Positions 24,243-33,048 of a DNA stretch of 33,187 nt are shown piece after piece. The notes beneath the pieces are model-generated. The model did not search any database. It was not told the DNA's origin and saw only the letters and a program-made list of their open reading frames with translations. Each line of letters opens with the position of its first letter. Positions within the stretch are counted from its first letter, which is position 1. Origin of the DNA: an uncultured Rhodospirillales bacterium (GTDB taxonomy: Bacteria > Pseudomonadota > Alphaproteobacteria > Azospirillales > Azospirillaceae); the NCBI GenBank assembly GCA_903920145.1, contig CAIXKV010000154.1, positions 1 to 33,187 on the forward strand, given 5' to 3'. A program made the position numbers and the translations under genes.

Positions 24243-24539
24243 CCGATCAACTCCTTAAAATTGTATGGATTTTCTAAATCGCTTCAATGCTTGACGCCAA
24301 TGGCGCCCCCCATCGAGCCTACACTGCTCTTGCTACACAAATAACAGTGTTTTTTAGGGCAACGCGGAGAATTTTATGCACTAGATCAGTAGTTTTGTAG
24401 GCCGTTATTTTTTGCATAGCTGATATGATTTTTTTTCATAAATTTTCTGCGCCGCAACAATAGCTGTGACCGTCCGCCGCATGGCATCACGCTTCCTGAT
24501 CGTTATGCTGTGCGCGCTCGCACGCGGGGAGGTCTTATC
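24243..24539. other. AT-rich divergent region between encapsulin and bacteriohemerythrin
   Basis: 297 bp, visibly more AT-rich than the surroundings, holding divergent promoters. Besides the candidate promoter at 24260-24287 there is ACACTG ... CAGTGT followed by six T on the plus strand (about 24320-24355), a weak hairpin with a long loop, and the inverted TATGA-T7-TCATA near 24424-24440. Confidence 0.35.
24260..24287 (-). promoter_or_regulatory. Candidate sigma70-type promoter of encapsulin operon
   Basis: Minus strand: TTGAAG (24287-24282), a 16-base spacer, then TACAAT (24265-24260), five of six matches to TATAAT. It ends about 17 bases before the start codon of the shell gene, giving a very short leader that just includes AAGGAG. 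Prediction by eye. Confidence 0.4.
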
Positions 24540-24953
24540 ATGAGCAATACAGTTGAGCCGCTGGTCTGGGACAAGCGGTACGCCATCGGAGTCGAACGGA
24601 TCGACCGTGAGCACGAGTCGTTGTTTGAAAATTACAATCTGTTCGTCCAGTCGACTCATAATGCCGGCGATGCGACAGCGGTCAAATTTGGCATCGATTT
24701 GCTTTCAAATTACGCCGCAAATCATTTCGCCAACGAGGAATCGGTGATGCGAGCGGCCAACTTTCCCGAACTGCGCCCCCATATTCAGGAGCATGAACGG
24801 TTTTTGGCCGAGCTTTCCAAGATGAAACAGGCATTTTCGGCCGGTGAGCCGGTCTACGAAACGATTTGCCGTTTTTATCGGACCTGGCTCATCAATCACA
24901 TCACCATTAATGACAAAAAACTCAGCACCTTTGTGTATGGACTTGGTGGCTGA
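24540..24953 (+). CDS. Bacteriohemerythrin (second copy)
   Basis: 137 residues from ATG 24540 with GGGGAGG eight bases upstream; an earlier in-frame start lacks a site. Di-iron ligands: His in 'DREHESLFENYN', His and Glu in 'NHFANEESVM', two His in 'RPHIQEHERF', and 'HITINDKK' (His, Asp). It shares the opening 'WDKRYAIGVERID' pattern with the protein at 16824 but has diverged through most of the chain, so the two are not a recent duplication. It probably binds O2 in the cytosol. It is divergent from the encapsulin operon and is followed, like the first copy, by a dispersed repeat and then a terminator. Confidence 0.93.
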   Translation: MSNTVEPLVWDKRYAIGVERIDREHESLFENYNLFVQSTHNAGDATAVKFGIDLLSNYAANHFANEESVMRAANFPELRPHIQEHERFLAELSKMKQAFSAGEPVYETICRFYRTWLINHITINDKKLSTFVYGLGG

Positions 24954-25104
24954 TACCATCGGGCCTTGATGCTGACACATCAAGGCTGCCCTCAGACGCC
25001 GGGCGGGCGCATCCGCGCCCTTGGCTTCCACGAGGACGCGGGGCCGCCGTCGCGACCCGAGGCCCCTCGGGCCTTGATGCTGACACATCAAAGCCCGAGG
25101 GTAT
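24953..25104 (-). repeat. Dispersed hairpin-rich repeat, inverted orientation
   Basis: Read on the minus strand it gives the same order as 12196-12343: ATACCCTCGGGC end, a hairpin with core CTTTGATG ... CATCAAGG, GCGACGGCGGCCC, a GCGTCC-TCGT-GGA half hairpin, GAAGCCAA, GGGCGC-GGAT-GCGCCC, CCCGGCGTCTGAGGG, and closing CTTGATG-TGTCAG-CATCAAG. Both ends carry the same CATCAAG hairpin in inverted positions, and the outermost bases are ATACC ... GGTAT. Confidence 0.8.
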
Positions 25105-25179
25105 GGTCTCTATTCCCAATGAGCCGGAACCAGCACGAAAGCCCGGTCCTGCTCACGAAACCAAGCCCTTCCTAAAACG

Positions 25180-25222
25180 GCCAACGCCCACTGACGGAGT
25201 CCCGTCAGTGGGCGTTGGCTTT
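25180..25222 (+). terminator. Terminator hairpin with perfect 18-bp stem
   Basis: GCCAACGCCCACTGACGG and its exact complement (25180-25197, 25202-25219) flank the loop AGTC, followed by TTT. It lies between the convergent hemerythrin and pckG genes. The stem is unusually long and perfect for a terminator, and it can act on both strands. Confidence 0.7.
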
Positions 25223-25258
25223 AAAAAACAGAACGAAGAGGCCAGAACGCCTCTTCGT
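25223..25258 (-). terminator. Rho-independent terminator of pckG
   Basis: On the minus strand ACGAAGAGGC-GTTCTG-GCCTCTTCGT forms a perfect 10-bp stem (25258-25233), followed by TCTGTTTTTT. It begins 16 bases beyond the pckG stop, a classical position. Confidence 0.8.
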
Positions 25259-25273
25259 CGTCGGCTTATCGAC

Positions 25274-27088
25274 TTACCCCACCGTCCACACCGGCGGAGA
25301 GGCTTCCAGGCGCTCGATCAGATCCTGGCGCTCCCGCTCCAGATCGGCAGGCAGGTGACGACCAAAACGGTCCAGCAATTCCACCTGATCCCGCGCTTCG
25401 GCCAAGGCTTCTTCGCGATCAATGTTCATGATCGCCTCGAACTGAGCCCGCGAGAACTCTAAGCCGGTCCAATCCAGATGCTCGTAACGCGGCATATAGC
25501 CGAACGGGCTCGCCACAGGCTCGGGAGCCCGATCGCGCACGCGCTCAACAATCCACTTCAGCACCCGCATATTGTCGCCAAAGCCCGGCCACGCGAACTT
25601 GCCGGCCTGATCCTTGCGGAACCAATTAACTCGGAAAATCCCCGGCAGATTTTTAACCCGCTTTTCAAAGGTCAACCAGTGGTTCCAGTAATCCCCCATG
25701 TTGTAACCGCAGAACGGCAACATCGCGAAGGGATCCCGACGGATCGCCGCCTGCCCCACCGCTGCCGCCGTGGCTTCGGAGCCCATGGTTGCAGCCCAAT
25801 AAACGCCGTTGCGCCAGCTCGAAGCTTGGAACACCAGTGGGAAGGTCTTGGACAACCGGCCACCGAAGATAAAGGCCGAGATCGGGACGCCCGCTGGGTC
25901 TTCCCACGCCGGATCGATGCTCGGGCACTGGTGGGCCGGCGCCGTGAAACGGGAATTCGCGTGGGCGGCAGGACGACCACAATCAGGCGTCCAATCCACA
26001 CCGCGCCAATCGATCAGATGAGCCGGCGGTTCACTCAGCCCTTCCCACCAAACGTCGCCGTCATCAGTCAAGGCCACATTGGTGAAAATGGCATTGGCGC
26101 TGAGGGTACGCAGGGCGTTGGGATTGGATTTCAAGCTGGTGCCAGGAGCCACCCCAAAGAATCCCGCTTCGGGATTGATGGCGCGCAGGCTGCCATCCGG
26201 CTGCGGCTTGATCCAAGCGATATCGTCGCCGATGGTCCGAATTTTCCAGCCGTCAAAGCTCTGGGGCGGAACCAGCATGGCGAAATTGGTCTTGCCGCAC
26301 GCCGACGGGAACGCCGCCGCGACATAAGTCTTCTCGCCTTTGGGATCCTCGACGCCCAAAATCAGCATATGCTCGGCCAGCCAGCCCTGCTCGCGGCCCA
26401 TCGCCGAGGCGATTCGCAACGCAAAGCACTTCTTGCCAAGCAGGGCGTTGCCGCCATACCCCGAGCCGTAGGAAACGATCGAGTGCTCTTCGGGGAAATG
26501 AACGATGTATTTATGGGTTTCGTTGCACGGCCACGGAACATCGGCTTGGTCGTCGGCCAGCGGGGCCCCTACCGAATGCAGGCACGGCACGAAATCGGCA
26601 TCGCCCAGCTCGTCCAGAACCGCCTGCCCCATGCGGGTCATGATCCGCATACTGACCGCAACATAGGGGGAGTCGCTGATCTGCACCCCGATATGGGAGA
26701 TCGGCGAGCCGAGTGGTCCCATGCTGAACGGAATCACATACATGGTCCGCCCCCGCATACAGCCCTCAAAGAGCTGGTCAAGGGTGGCTTTCATCTCGGC
26801 GGGCGCGATCCAGTTGTTGGTCGGACCGGCATCTTCCTTATTGGTCGAACAGATGAAGGTCCGATCCTCGACGCGCGCCACATCTCCGGGATCTGAACGG
26901 CACAGGAACGAATTTGGGCGTTTTTCCGGGTTCAGGCGAATAAGGGTTCCGCTCTCGATCATCAAGGCGGCAAGAGTGTCGTATTCCTCCTGAGAACCGT
27001 CGCACCAATGCACCCGCTCGGGTTTACACTTGTTGGAGATTTCCTCCACCCAAGACAGGAGTTTACCGTTCCGTGTACGTTTTGGCAT
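25274..27088 (-). CDS. pckG: Phosphoenolpyruvate carboxykinase (GTP)
   Basis: 604 residues from ATG 27088, where GGAGAGG precedes by five bases; the in-frame starts at 27136 and 27103 are poorly placed. It is a cytosolic gluconeogenic enzyme converting oxaloacetate and GTP to PEP, CO2 and GDP. The GTP-type signature is clear: '[16 protein letters not shown]' (P-loop with the mobile active-site Cys), 'GDDIAWIKP' (metal ligand Asp), '[13 protein letters not shown]', '[14 protein letters not shown]', and '[14 protein letters not shown]' near the C-terminus. It has the length of GTP-type enzymes and not the ~540 residues of ATP-type. Own terminator downstream; monocistronic. Confidence 0.96.
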   Translation of the reverse strand: MPKRTRNGKLLSWVEEISNKCKPERVHWCDGSQEEYDTLAALMIESGTLIRLNPEKRPNSFLCRSDPGDVARVEDRTFICSTNKEDAGPTNNWIAPAEMKATLDQLFEGCMRGRTMYVIPFSMGPLGSPISHIGVQISDSPYVAVSMRIMTRMGQAVLDELGDADFVPCLHSVGAPLADDQADVPWPCNETHKYIVHFPEEHSIVSYGSGYGGNALLGKKCFALRIASAMGREQGWLAEHMLILGVEDPKGEKTYVAAAFPSACGKTNFAMLVPPQSFDGWKIRTIGDDIAWIKPQPDGSLRAINPEAGFFGVAPGTSLKSNPNALRTLSANAIFTNVALTDDGDVWWEGLSEPPAHLIDWRGVDWTPDCGRPAAHANSRFTAPAHQCPSIDPAWEDPAGVPISAFIFGGRLSKTFPLVFQASSWRNGVYWAATMGSEATAAAVGQAAIRRDPFAMLPFCGYNMGDYWNHWLTFEKRVKNLPGIFRVNWFRKDQAGKFAWPGFGDNMRVLKWIVERVRDRAPEPVASPFGYMPRYEHLDWTGLEFSRAQFEAIMNIDREEALAEARDQVELLDRFGRHLPADLERERQDLIERLEASPPVWTVG

Positions 27089-27309
27089 CTTTGCCTCTCC
27101 CATAGTCCTTGCCGCAAAAAAATCGGGTGAGGGCATGCCTCAGGGTCCGGCGCCTTCGGGGCGGCCTCAAGACGGGCCGCGCTCAGGACCGAAGAGCCGG
27201 AATGGGGATGTCCCAAGTTGCTCTTGTTATAGCCAAACATTGCGGCGGCACCCTACTCCGTCCGCCGCTCCCACGGCAAGGGCCGAGGGGTTCTGGAATT
27301 TGGCCTTCG

Positions 27310-28917
27310 TCAGTACAATTTCAGCCCACAATAGCCGGAGCACCGGGCCACTTGGCTGACACGTTCGGCGACGATGGTCGCAGGCGGCTTCGGCACCCGG
27401 CTGGTTTGATGGGCCGCTTCCGGTGCACGCGCTGAAACATCTGCCGATTCCGCCTTCGGCTGCGCTTCGGCCCCGGTGTTCAAGGCTGCCCGCGTCGGCG
27501 CTTCGCCCTTGGCCAGGGTCGTTCCCCCCACCTGCCCACGATGGCCGTAAATATCCCGATACACATGAACCACGCCACCGTCATCGACGGTCGCTTGCCA
27601 ATAGACGATCCGCACCGGCAAGGGGTGGTTGAGACCGATCCCCTGGGTCCGCTCCCGACCCACCGCCGCCGTAATCCGTTCGGGACTCCACCCTTCCCGC
27701 CCCAGCAGCAGCTCGGCGAGCTTCCGGGGCTCGGCCAACCGCACACAGCCTGAACTCAACGCCCGGTTCTGGCGAGAAAACACCGAATGATCGTTGGTGT
27801 CGTGCAGATAAATGCTCTCACCGTTGGTCAGGTTGAATTTGAACCGGCCCAAGGCGTTTTGATCGCCAGGAGACTGAACCACCTTCAAACGATCGGCTGT
27901 CACCAACGACCAATCCACCAAAGCCGGATCGACCTCTTCGCCATCCAGATAAATCGTCGCCCCTTCGATGCCGGGATGGCCGGTCCTACGCAAAGACGGA
28001 AGCTTGTCCTTAGCCAGCACCGTGGTTGGCGCGGTCCAGGTGGGGTTCAGAATCACGTCGGTAATGCGGTCTTCAAGCAATGGCGTTGGCCGCGATGGCC
28101 GCCCCACCGCCACCCGCATGGACAACTCCACCTTATCGCCTGCGATCAGGTAAGCGGTCTGGGAAGGGACATTGACCAGGAAGAACTCGCGCGGAGCACT
28201 GGCCGCAAGGTGGCGCACATTGGCCATAGTCGCCGTCAACGCCGCTGCGGTGACCGCCGGAGCGCGGTCAAAAGCCTCGAGGGTCGCATCCCCCACCCGC
28301 CCGTCAGCCGTCATACCCTCGCTGACCTGAAAGTCGCGCACGCCATGCTCGACCGCATCGTCATAGACCCCCTGATAGGTTCCAGCCGCCAAAAGGCCTC
28401 GTGCGGTCAACTGCGCCGCCAACCGATCAACCCGTTCGCCGCTGGCGCCTGTCTTCAACGACGGCCCCGGCCCGATCGGAGGCGCCACAGGAGCCGCATT
28501 GGGATCAATCGCCGCCAATTTGGCCGCCATCGCCGCCTGCCAACGATCAAGAACCGGCTGACCGGACCCGCCCTCTTGAGTGGGGGAAACCGCTTGAGCG
28601 GAAGAAACCGGAGGACTGACTGTCGCTTGACCCGAAGCCGGGGAAGCCGAGGCCGCCGCAGTGACGGGAGCACTGACAGAAGCGGGAGCGGGAGCAGAGG
28701 CCGAACCGGGAGACACCGGCCCCAACCCTGCCGCTTGACCCGAGGCTACAGGTTGACTGGAAACCGTTGCCTGATTGGAAGTCGGGGATTGAGCGGGTGG
28801 TGCGGCGGCATCCTCAGCCAGCGCGGTTTCAGTCGCCAGGACTCCGGCAGCAAACAGCACAATGGCGGCAAGGCTCGAGACGACGCGGGGGCGCTTCAGA
28901 GAGATGTTCATGCTCAA
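27310..28917 (-). CDS. L,D-transpeptidase, YcbB/LdtD-like, with peptidoglycan-binding domain
   Basis: 535 residues. The N-terminal signal peptide (about 1-35: basic start, hydrophobic core 'AAIVLFAAGVLA', then 'ALAEDA') exports it to the periplasm. A Ser/Ala/Pro/Val-rich linker (about 36-125) follows, then a peptidoglycan-binding domain ('DFQVSEGMTADGRVGDATLEAF', about 195-216), and the YkuD catalytic domain. The catalytic motif reads 'IYLHDTNDHSVFSRQ' then 'SSGCVRLAEP', with His, Ser-Gly-Cys and Arg in place. It makes 3-3 crosslinks in peptidoglycan and confers tolerance of beta-lactams that block the usual transpeptidases in other bacteria. Start codon 28917 or the ATG two codons later. Confidence 0.88.
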   Translation of the reverse strand: MSMNISLKRPRVVSSLAAIVLFAAGVLATETALAEDAAAPPAQSPTSNQATVSSQPVASGQAAGLGPVSPGSASAPAPASVSAPVTAAASASPASGQATVSPPVSSAQAVSPTQEGGSGQPVLDRWQAAMAAKLAAIDPNAAPVAPPIGPGPSLKTGASGERVDRLAAQLTARGLLAAGTYQGVYDDAVEHGVRDFQVSEGMTADGRVGDATLEAFDRAPAVTAAALTATMANVRHLAASAPREFFLVNVPSQTAYLIAGDKVELSMRVAVGRPSRPTPLLEDRITDVILNPTWTAPTTVLAKDKLPSLRRTGHPGIEGATIYLDGEEVDPALVDWSLVTADRLKVVQSPGDQNALGRFKFNLTNGESIYLHDTNDHSVFSRQNRALSSGCVRLAEPRKLAELLLGREGWSPERITAAVGRERTQGIGLNHPLPVRIVYWQATVDDGGVVHVYRDIYGHRGQVGGTTLAKGEAPTRAALNTGAEAQPKAESADVSARAPEAAHQTSRVPKPPATIVAERVSQVARCSGYCGLKLY

Positions 28918-29269
28918 CGGCCTTCTGGACGGGACTCGTTCTACGGCGACAGATCAGTGGACGTCTGTGCCGGACCCACCCGATGCCTGTCAACAACGAG
29001 ACGCCTTTAAAAGCCGACCGGGGCCCGGAAAAAGCCATTTTTCTTGTCAATGCGACATCTTTACCTTGGCAGATAGACGCCACAGTTCACCTGATAACAA
29101 CGAAACCCGGTCCAATGGGTTGAAAAACAAAAAACCAGGAAGTCGCCTCTCTACCCTTGAACCTTACGAACGCCCGACCAGGGCCGCCCCTGGGCCCACA
29201 AGACCCAAGAGCGGTGATCATCCTGGACTGAAATCCCCTGGGCTTTGAAAGGCCCTGCGGAACTCACGA
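28918..29269. other. Intergenic region upstream of L,D-transpeptidase
   Basis: 352 bp. On the minus strand two TTGACA boxes occur but without a convincing -10. GC-rich inverted repeats (for example CCAGGG-GCGG-CCCTGG near 29176-29192) lie downstream of the chemoreceptor stop. I see no gene. Confidence 0.3.
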
Positions 29270-31450
29270 CTAAAATTCCTTCCATTCCTCATCAAAATCA
29301 TTTTTTGCGTGCTTCAATGCCCCGCCTTCTCGCGCTTTCAGCGAAAGGGTTGAAACGGTCTCGGAAGCCCGTCCAGCCTTGGCCGGTAAGGCCGGCTTAA
29401 CAACGGCCGAGCGGCGCCCCACCGGGTCATGAGCCGCCGTCCCCTGGGCCCGCACCGCTGACCCGGAACGTCCCGTCGCCATCACAGGTCGCGACGGTGG
29501 CGCCTTCGACGCCTTCGAGGCAGGGCCGGTGCCAGAAGCCGCAACCGCCTGTTTTTCGGACCCGAAGAAAGCCATCATGTTACGCAGATCGGCGGCTTGG
29601 TTGGACATGGCCTCTGCGGCAGCCGAGGTTTCTTCGACGAGTGCCGCATTCTTCTGGGTCATTTCATCCATAGACGACACCGCCACATTGATCTCATCCA
29701 AAGCCGTGGCCTGTTCCGTGCTGGCCGAAGCCATTTCGCCGATCAAGGTCGCCACCTGCCGAACCCCGCTGGCGATTCCCCCGAGCGACTCGCCAGCCTT
29801 TTTGACCAGCTCAACACCGTTCTGAACCTGATTGTCGCTGTTCAGGATCAGAGTCTTGATCTCTTTGGATGCTTGCGCCGAACGATGGGCCAACACCCGC
29901 ACCTCTTGCGCCACCACGGCAAAGCCCTTTCCGGCATCCCCGGCCCGTGCCGCCTCGACCGCCGCGTTCAAGGCCAACAGATTGGTCTGGAAGGCAATTT
30001 CATCAATGACGCCGATGATCTCGGTGATCTTGCGTGAGGCCTCGGCGATCAGCTTCATGGCATCAATAGCCGACCCGGCGACCACGCCGCCCTCTTCAGC
30101 GGCACGCCGGGCATCACCCACCATTTTGTTGGCGCGCTGGCCGTTTTCGGCGCTGGTGCGAACAGTGGCGCCCAATTGCTCCAAGGACGCCGCCGTCTCC
30201 TCCAGGCTTGACGCCTGTTGCTCGGTACGCTCCGACAAATCGGCACTGCCGGCGGACACTTCGCCAGCGGCAGATGAAATGGCGTCCGTTGCCATGGTGA
30301 TCTGACCAACAATTTCAGCCAATCGATCAGACGTCGTGTTGAAATCAACCGTAAGCTTTTGAAAAGCGCCCTGATAGCTTTTGGTAACGCGATTGCTCAG
30401 ATCCCCCTTGGCCACCCCCTCGGCCATTATGGTCAAATCGGCAATAACCGCCTCGACAGTGTCGGTCAGATGATTGATGCCTTCGCTCATAGTCCGATAG
30501 AAACCGTCCTTGCCAGCCAAATCGACCCGCTTGGTTAAATCGCCCTCGCCCACCGCCGCAATCAGCGCCGCAATCTCCTGGCCAACGACCCGCTCCCGCT
30601 CGCGTTGAGCCTCGATAGCGCGACGCTCCTGCTCGATACGCTGCTTTTCGGCAACATCCATGTGGACCTTTTCGATGCCGGTGTCCTTAAACACCTGCAC
30701 GGTTGCGGCCATATCGCCGATTTCATTGCGAAGCCGGGTAAACGGCACCTCCACCTGATGATCACCCTGGGCTAGGCGAACCATCACTCGGCGCAACGTC
30801 GTCACTGGACGTGTAATACTCCGAGTGATCAACAGCGCAATCACCAAAGCCATCACGATCGCCACAATCAAGATGGCACATGTGAGCTGGATCGCTTGAT
30901 CCCGCTGGACTGCCGCATTTTTATAGAATGCGTTAGCCTTGTCGGTGGCAAAGATTAATGCTTCTCGAATTTCAGTCCGGGCGGCCTCGGCCTGTTGCCC
31001 TCCCTGCCCCCGGATGATCTTGAGGGCCTCCTCCCGCTTACCTTCCCGAATCAGCGCTATGACCTCGTCACGAATCGGCTTCCAGTCCGTAAACGTCTGC
31101 AACGCCTTCTGTATCTTGGCCTTATCTCCTAAGAAACGCTCCAGCATAATCTTGAAGTCGGCGTAGGTTGCGACTTCTAATTCATCGATTTCTTTAATAG
31201 CAAGGTCGACATCATCCGGTGTTTCAGCCAGCGCCGCCGATACAACCTGCATACGAATACTCACGATGTTCCCGCGTGCATCCAGCGCCGCGTTCGTCAC
31301 CGCCATGGGGTGCTCGTGAAGATTCTCGGTCAGTTTCGCCAAAGAATTCATGGTATTGAGCGAAAGCAAACCCAAAACCACAACCAAGGTGGTCACAGCC
31401 CCGAAACCCAGACCCAAGCGAGTCGCAATATTCATGTTTTGCAATGACAT
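29270..31450 (-). CDS. Methyl-accepting chemotaxis protein with 4HB sensor and CheR-tether-like tail
   Basis: 726 residues from ATG 31450, which follows a GGGG-rich site; the in-frame start at 31510 is less likely. TM1 about residues 11-32, a four-helix-bundle periplasmic sensor of ~150 residues, TM2 about 188-210, HAMP ('SITRPVTTLRRVMVRLAQGDHQVEVPF'), then a second HAMP-like unit ('GDLTKRVDLAGKDGFYRTMSEGINHL' and 'KGDLSNRVTKSYQG', about 300-385). The signalling coiled coil has the tip '[19 protein letters not shown]'. After a Ser/Ala/Arg-rich flexible linker the protein ends 'DEEWKEF', matching the W-x-x-F form of the CheR/CheB-docking pentapeptide. Its ligand is unknown. It lies 240 bp downstream of another chemoreceptor. 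Confidence 0.93.
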   Translation of the reverse strand: MSLQNMNIATRLGLGFGAVTTLVVVLGLLSLNTMNSLAKLTENLHEHPMAVTNAALDARGNIVSIRMQVVSAALAETPDDVDLAIKEIDELEVATYADFKIMLERFLGDKAKIQKALQTFTDWKPIRDEVIALIREGKREEALKIIRGQGGQQAEAARTEIREALIFATDKANAFYKNAAVQRDQAIQLTCAILIVAIVMALVIALLITRSITRPVTTLRRVMVRLAQGDHQVEVPFTRLRNEIGDMAATVQVFKDTGIEKVHMDVAEKQRIEQERRAIEAQRERERVVGQEIAALIAAVGEGDLTKRVDLAGKDGFYRTMSEGINHLTDTVEAVIADLTIMAEGVAKGDLSNRVTKSYQGAFQKLTVDFNTTSDRLAEIVGQITMATDAISSAAGEVSAGSADLSERTEQQASSLEETAASLEQLGATVRTSAENGQRANKMVGDARRAAEEGGVVAGSAIDAMKLIAEASRKITEIIGVIDEIAFQTNLLALNAAVEAARAGDAGKGFAVVAQEVRVLAHRSAQASKEIKTLILNSDNQVQNGVELVKKAGESLGGIASGVRQVATLIGEMASASTEQATALDEINVAVSSMDEMTQKNAALVEETSAAAEAMSNQAADLRNMMAFFGSEKQAVAASGTGPASKASKAPPSRPVMATGRSGSAVRAQGTAAHDPVGRRSAVVKPALPAKAGRASETVSTLSLKAREGGALKHAKNDFDEEWKEF

Positions 31451-31692
31451 GAGAGCCCCTGCCTTTCGATTCCGACGGATATCTCGCCGATCGACTGCGC
31501 ACCCAGGCATTCAGTCCGAATCGACGAGTCGACCCACAGATCGAACCCACCTCGGACGAACATCGTGACAGGCCCTTTACTGGGACGCAACATCGTTTAG
31601 ATGTGGCCAAACGCCGCCGCCCCCCCACCAAAGCGGGAAAGACGGCGATCACATTAAATTCTTTTAAGCCTAAGGTCTTGATCACTTGGAAA

Positions 31693-33033
31693 TCAAGCCG
31701 CCCGCGCAATTGTTACATTATCTTGCACAGTTCCGGCAAATCGAGGAACGAAGGCCGCATGTTCCGGGGTTCCGACATCAAACTTGACATGGTAGCCCCC
31801 CTCTTTCGGTCCCAGAACGCATCCGGACATGCTTTCGGAAAGACCCGCGATGGTTAATAATACGCGTTGATCGCGACTGAGCCGCAGCCCCTGACCAACA
31901 AGGATAGCCCCACCTTCAGAACAGGTTACGACCTGGGCATGAGACGTTCCAATTTCGGTGGAAATCATCACCGGCAGGTCCACTCGATAGCAGGGCTTGC
32001 GGCGGCGATCCACTTCAGCAGTGGCCGTGCGGACCAGATCGATTAAAGTGGCGCGCAAACCTTGAACAGACGTTGCAACCTTACTGGCGATTCCAGAAAC
32101 TTCGTCGGCGCGCTCATTAGCCATGGTGGCATCATGAGAAACGTGACCGATCCCTTCAGAAACCTGATAAGCGGCTTCACTGATCTTCACGATACTGTCG
32201 GTAATATCACAGGTCGCCGCATTTTGTTGCTCAACGGCAACGGCGATATCCGTTGATAAGCCCGCCACATCGTGGATAGCCTTGACAATCCTCTCTACCG
32301 CCGATACGGCCTGATCGGTGACGGTCCTAATTTCGAGGATTTGCGTACTGATCTCTTCGGTAGCCTTGGCGGTTTGATTGGCCAGAGTCTTGACCTCACT
32401 GGCCACCACGGCAAATCCTTTGCCAGCCTCCCCGGCCCGCGCGGCCTCAATGGTGGCGTTCAGGGCCAGCAAGTTGGTCTGACCGGCAATTCCGTTGATT
32501 AATTTAACAAACTCGCTGATTCGCGCCACCGCCGTCGCAAGGTGGCGAATGGCCTCCTGGGCGCTCCCAGCCGTCTTCACGGCGACGGCTGCGATCTGGG
32601 ACGAACTTTCGACCTTATGGCCGATCTCGTTGATCGAAGCCGAAAGCTGGTTGGACGCCAACGCCACGCTTTGCGTGTTGTTTTGAGCCTCGGTCGCAGC
32701 CACGGCAACCCCATGCGACGTTCCACTGACAGCCCGAGCCGTATCGGCCATCGCTCCAGCGGTCCGAGCCATATGTTCGGTCACCTCGGCAACGCCGCTA
32801 AAGGCGGCACGAGTTTCCTCCTCCACCTTCTGCGCCATAGCCCGCAATGCCAGTGCTTTGCTCTGTTCGGCCCGCTTGCGCTCCTCTTCACGGGCCCGCC
32901 GGGTGCGTTCGGCTTCCACGGCATGCTCCTTGAAAACCTCCAACGCCCGCGCCATGTCGCCGACTTCGTCCCCCCGAGTCCGATAGGGAATCTCGACCTC
33001 CAGATCGCCGCCGGCCAGTCGGCCCATCGCCAC
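31693..33033 (-). CDS. Chemoreceptor with C-terminal PilZ domain, 5' end apparently cut by an insertion sequence
   Basis: At least 446 residues; recognisable homology begins about 33048, in the middle of the HAMP domain ('[33 protein letters not shown]'). The frame stays open to the window edge but no longer looks like a receptor: no transmembrane helix precedes HAMP. GTG 33033 is merely the first start in the surviving part. The signalling tip is intact ('[19 protein letters not shown]', '[18 protein letters not shown]'). Residues about 343-435 form a PilZ-like c-di-GMP-binding domain ('[16 protein letters not shown]', then '[16 protein letters not shown]'). The usual D/N-x-S-x-x-G motif starts with Thr, so binding may be weak. 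Without the sensor and membrane part the gene is probably non-functional or makes a soluble fragment. Confidence 0.85.
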   Translation of the reverse strand: MAMGRLAGGDLEVEIPYRTRGDEVGDMARALEVFKEHAVEAERTRRAREEERKRAEQSKALALRAMAQKVEEETRAAFSGVAEVTEHMARTAGAMADTARAVSGTSHGVAVAATEAQNNTQSVALASNQLSASINEIGHKVESSSQIAAVAVKTAGSAQEAIRHLATAVARISEFVKLINGIAGQTNLLALNATIEAARAGEAGKGFAVVASEVKTLANQTAKATEEISTQILEIRTVTDQAVSAVERIVKAIHDVAGLSTDIAVAVEQQNAATCDITDSIVKISEAAYQVSEGIGHVSHDATMANERADEVSGIASKVATSVQGLRATLIDLVRTATAEVDRRRKPCYRVDLPVMISTEIGTSHAQVVTCSEGGAILVGQGLRLSRDQRVLLTIAGLSESMSGCVLGPKEGGYHVKFDVGTPEHAAFVPRFAGTVQDNVTIARAA

Positions 33034-33048
33034 CGTCGCACTGGTAAT

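Noticed and set aside
25478-26896. 472-codon plus-strand frame
   Set aside because: Antisense shadow of pckG, whose motifs are unmistakable.
27787-29010. 407-codon plus-strand frame
   Set aside because: Antisense shadow of the L,D-transpeptidase and its low-complexity linker.
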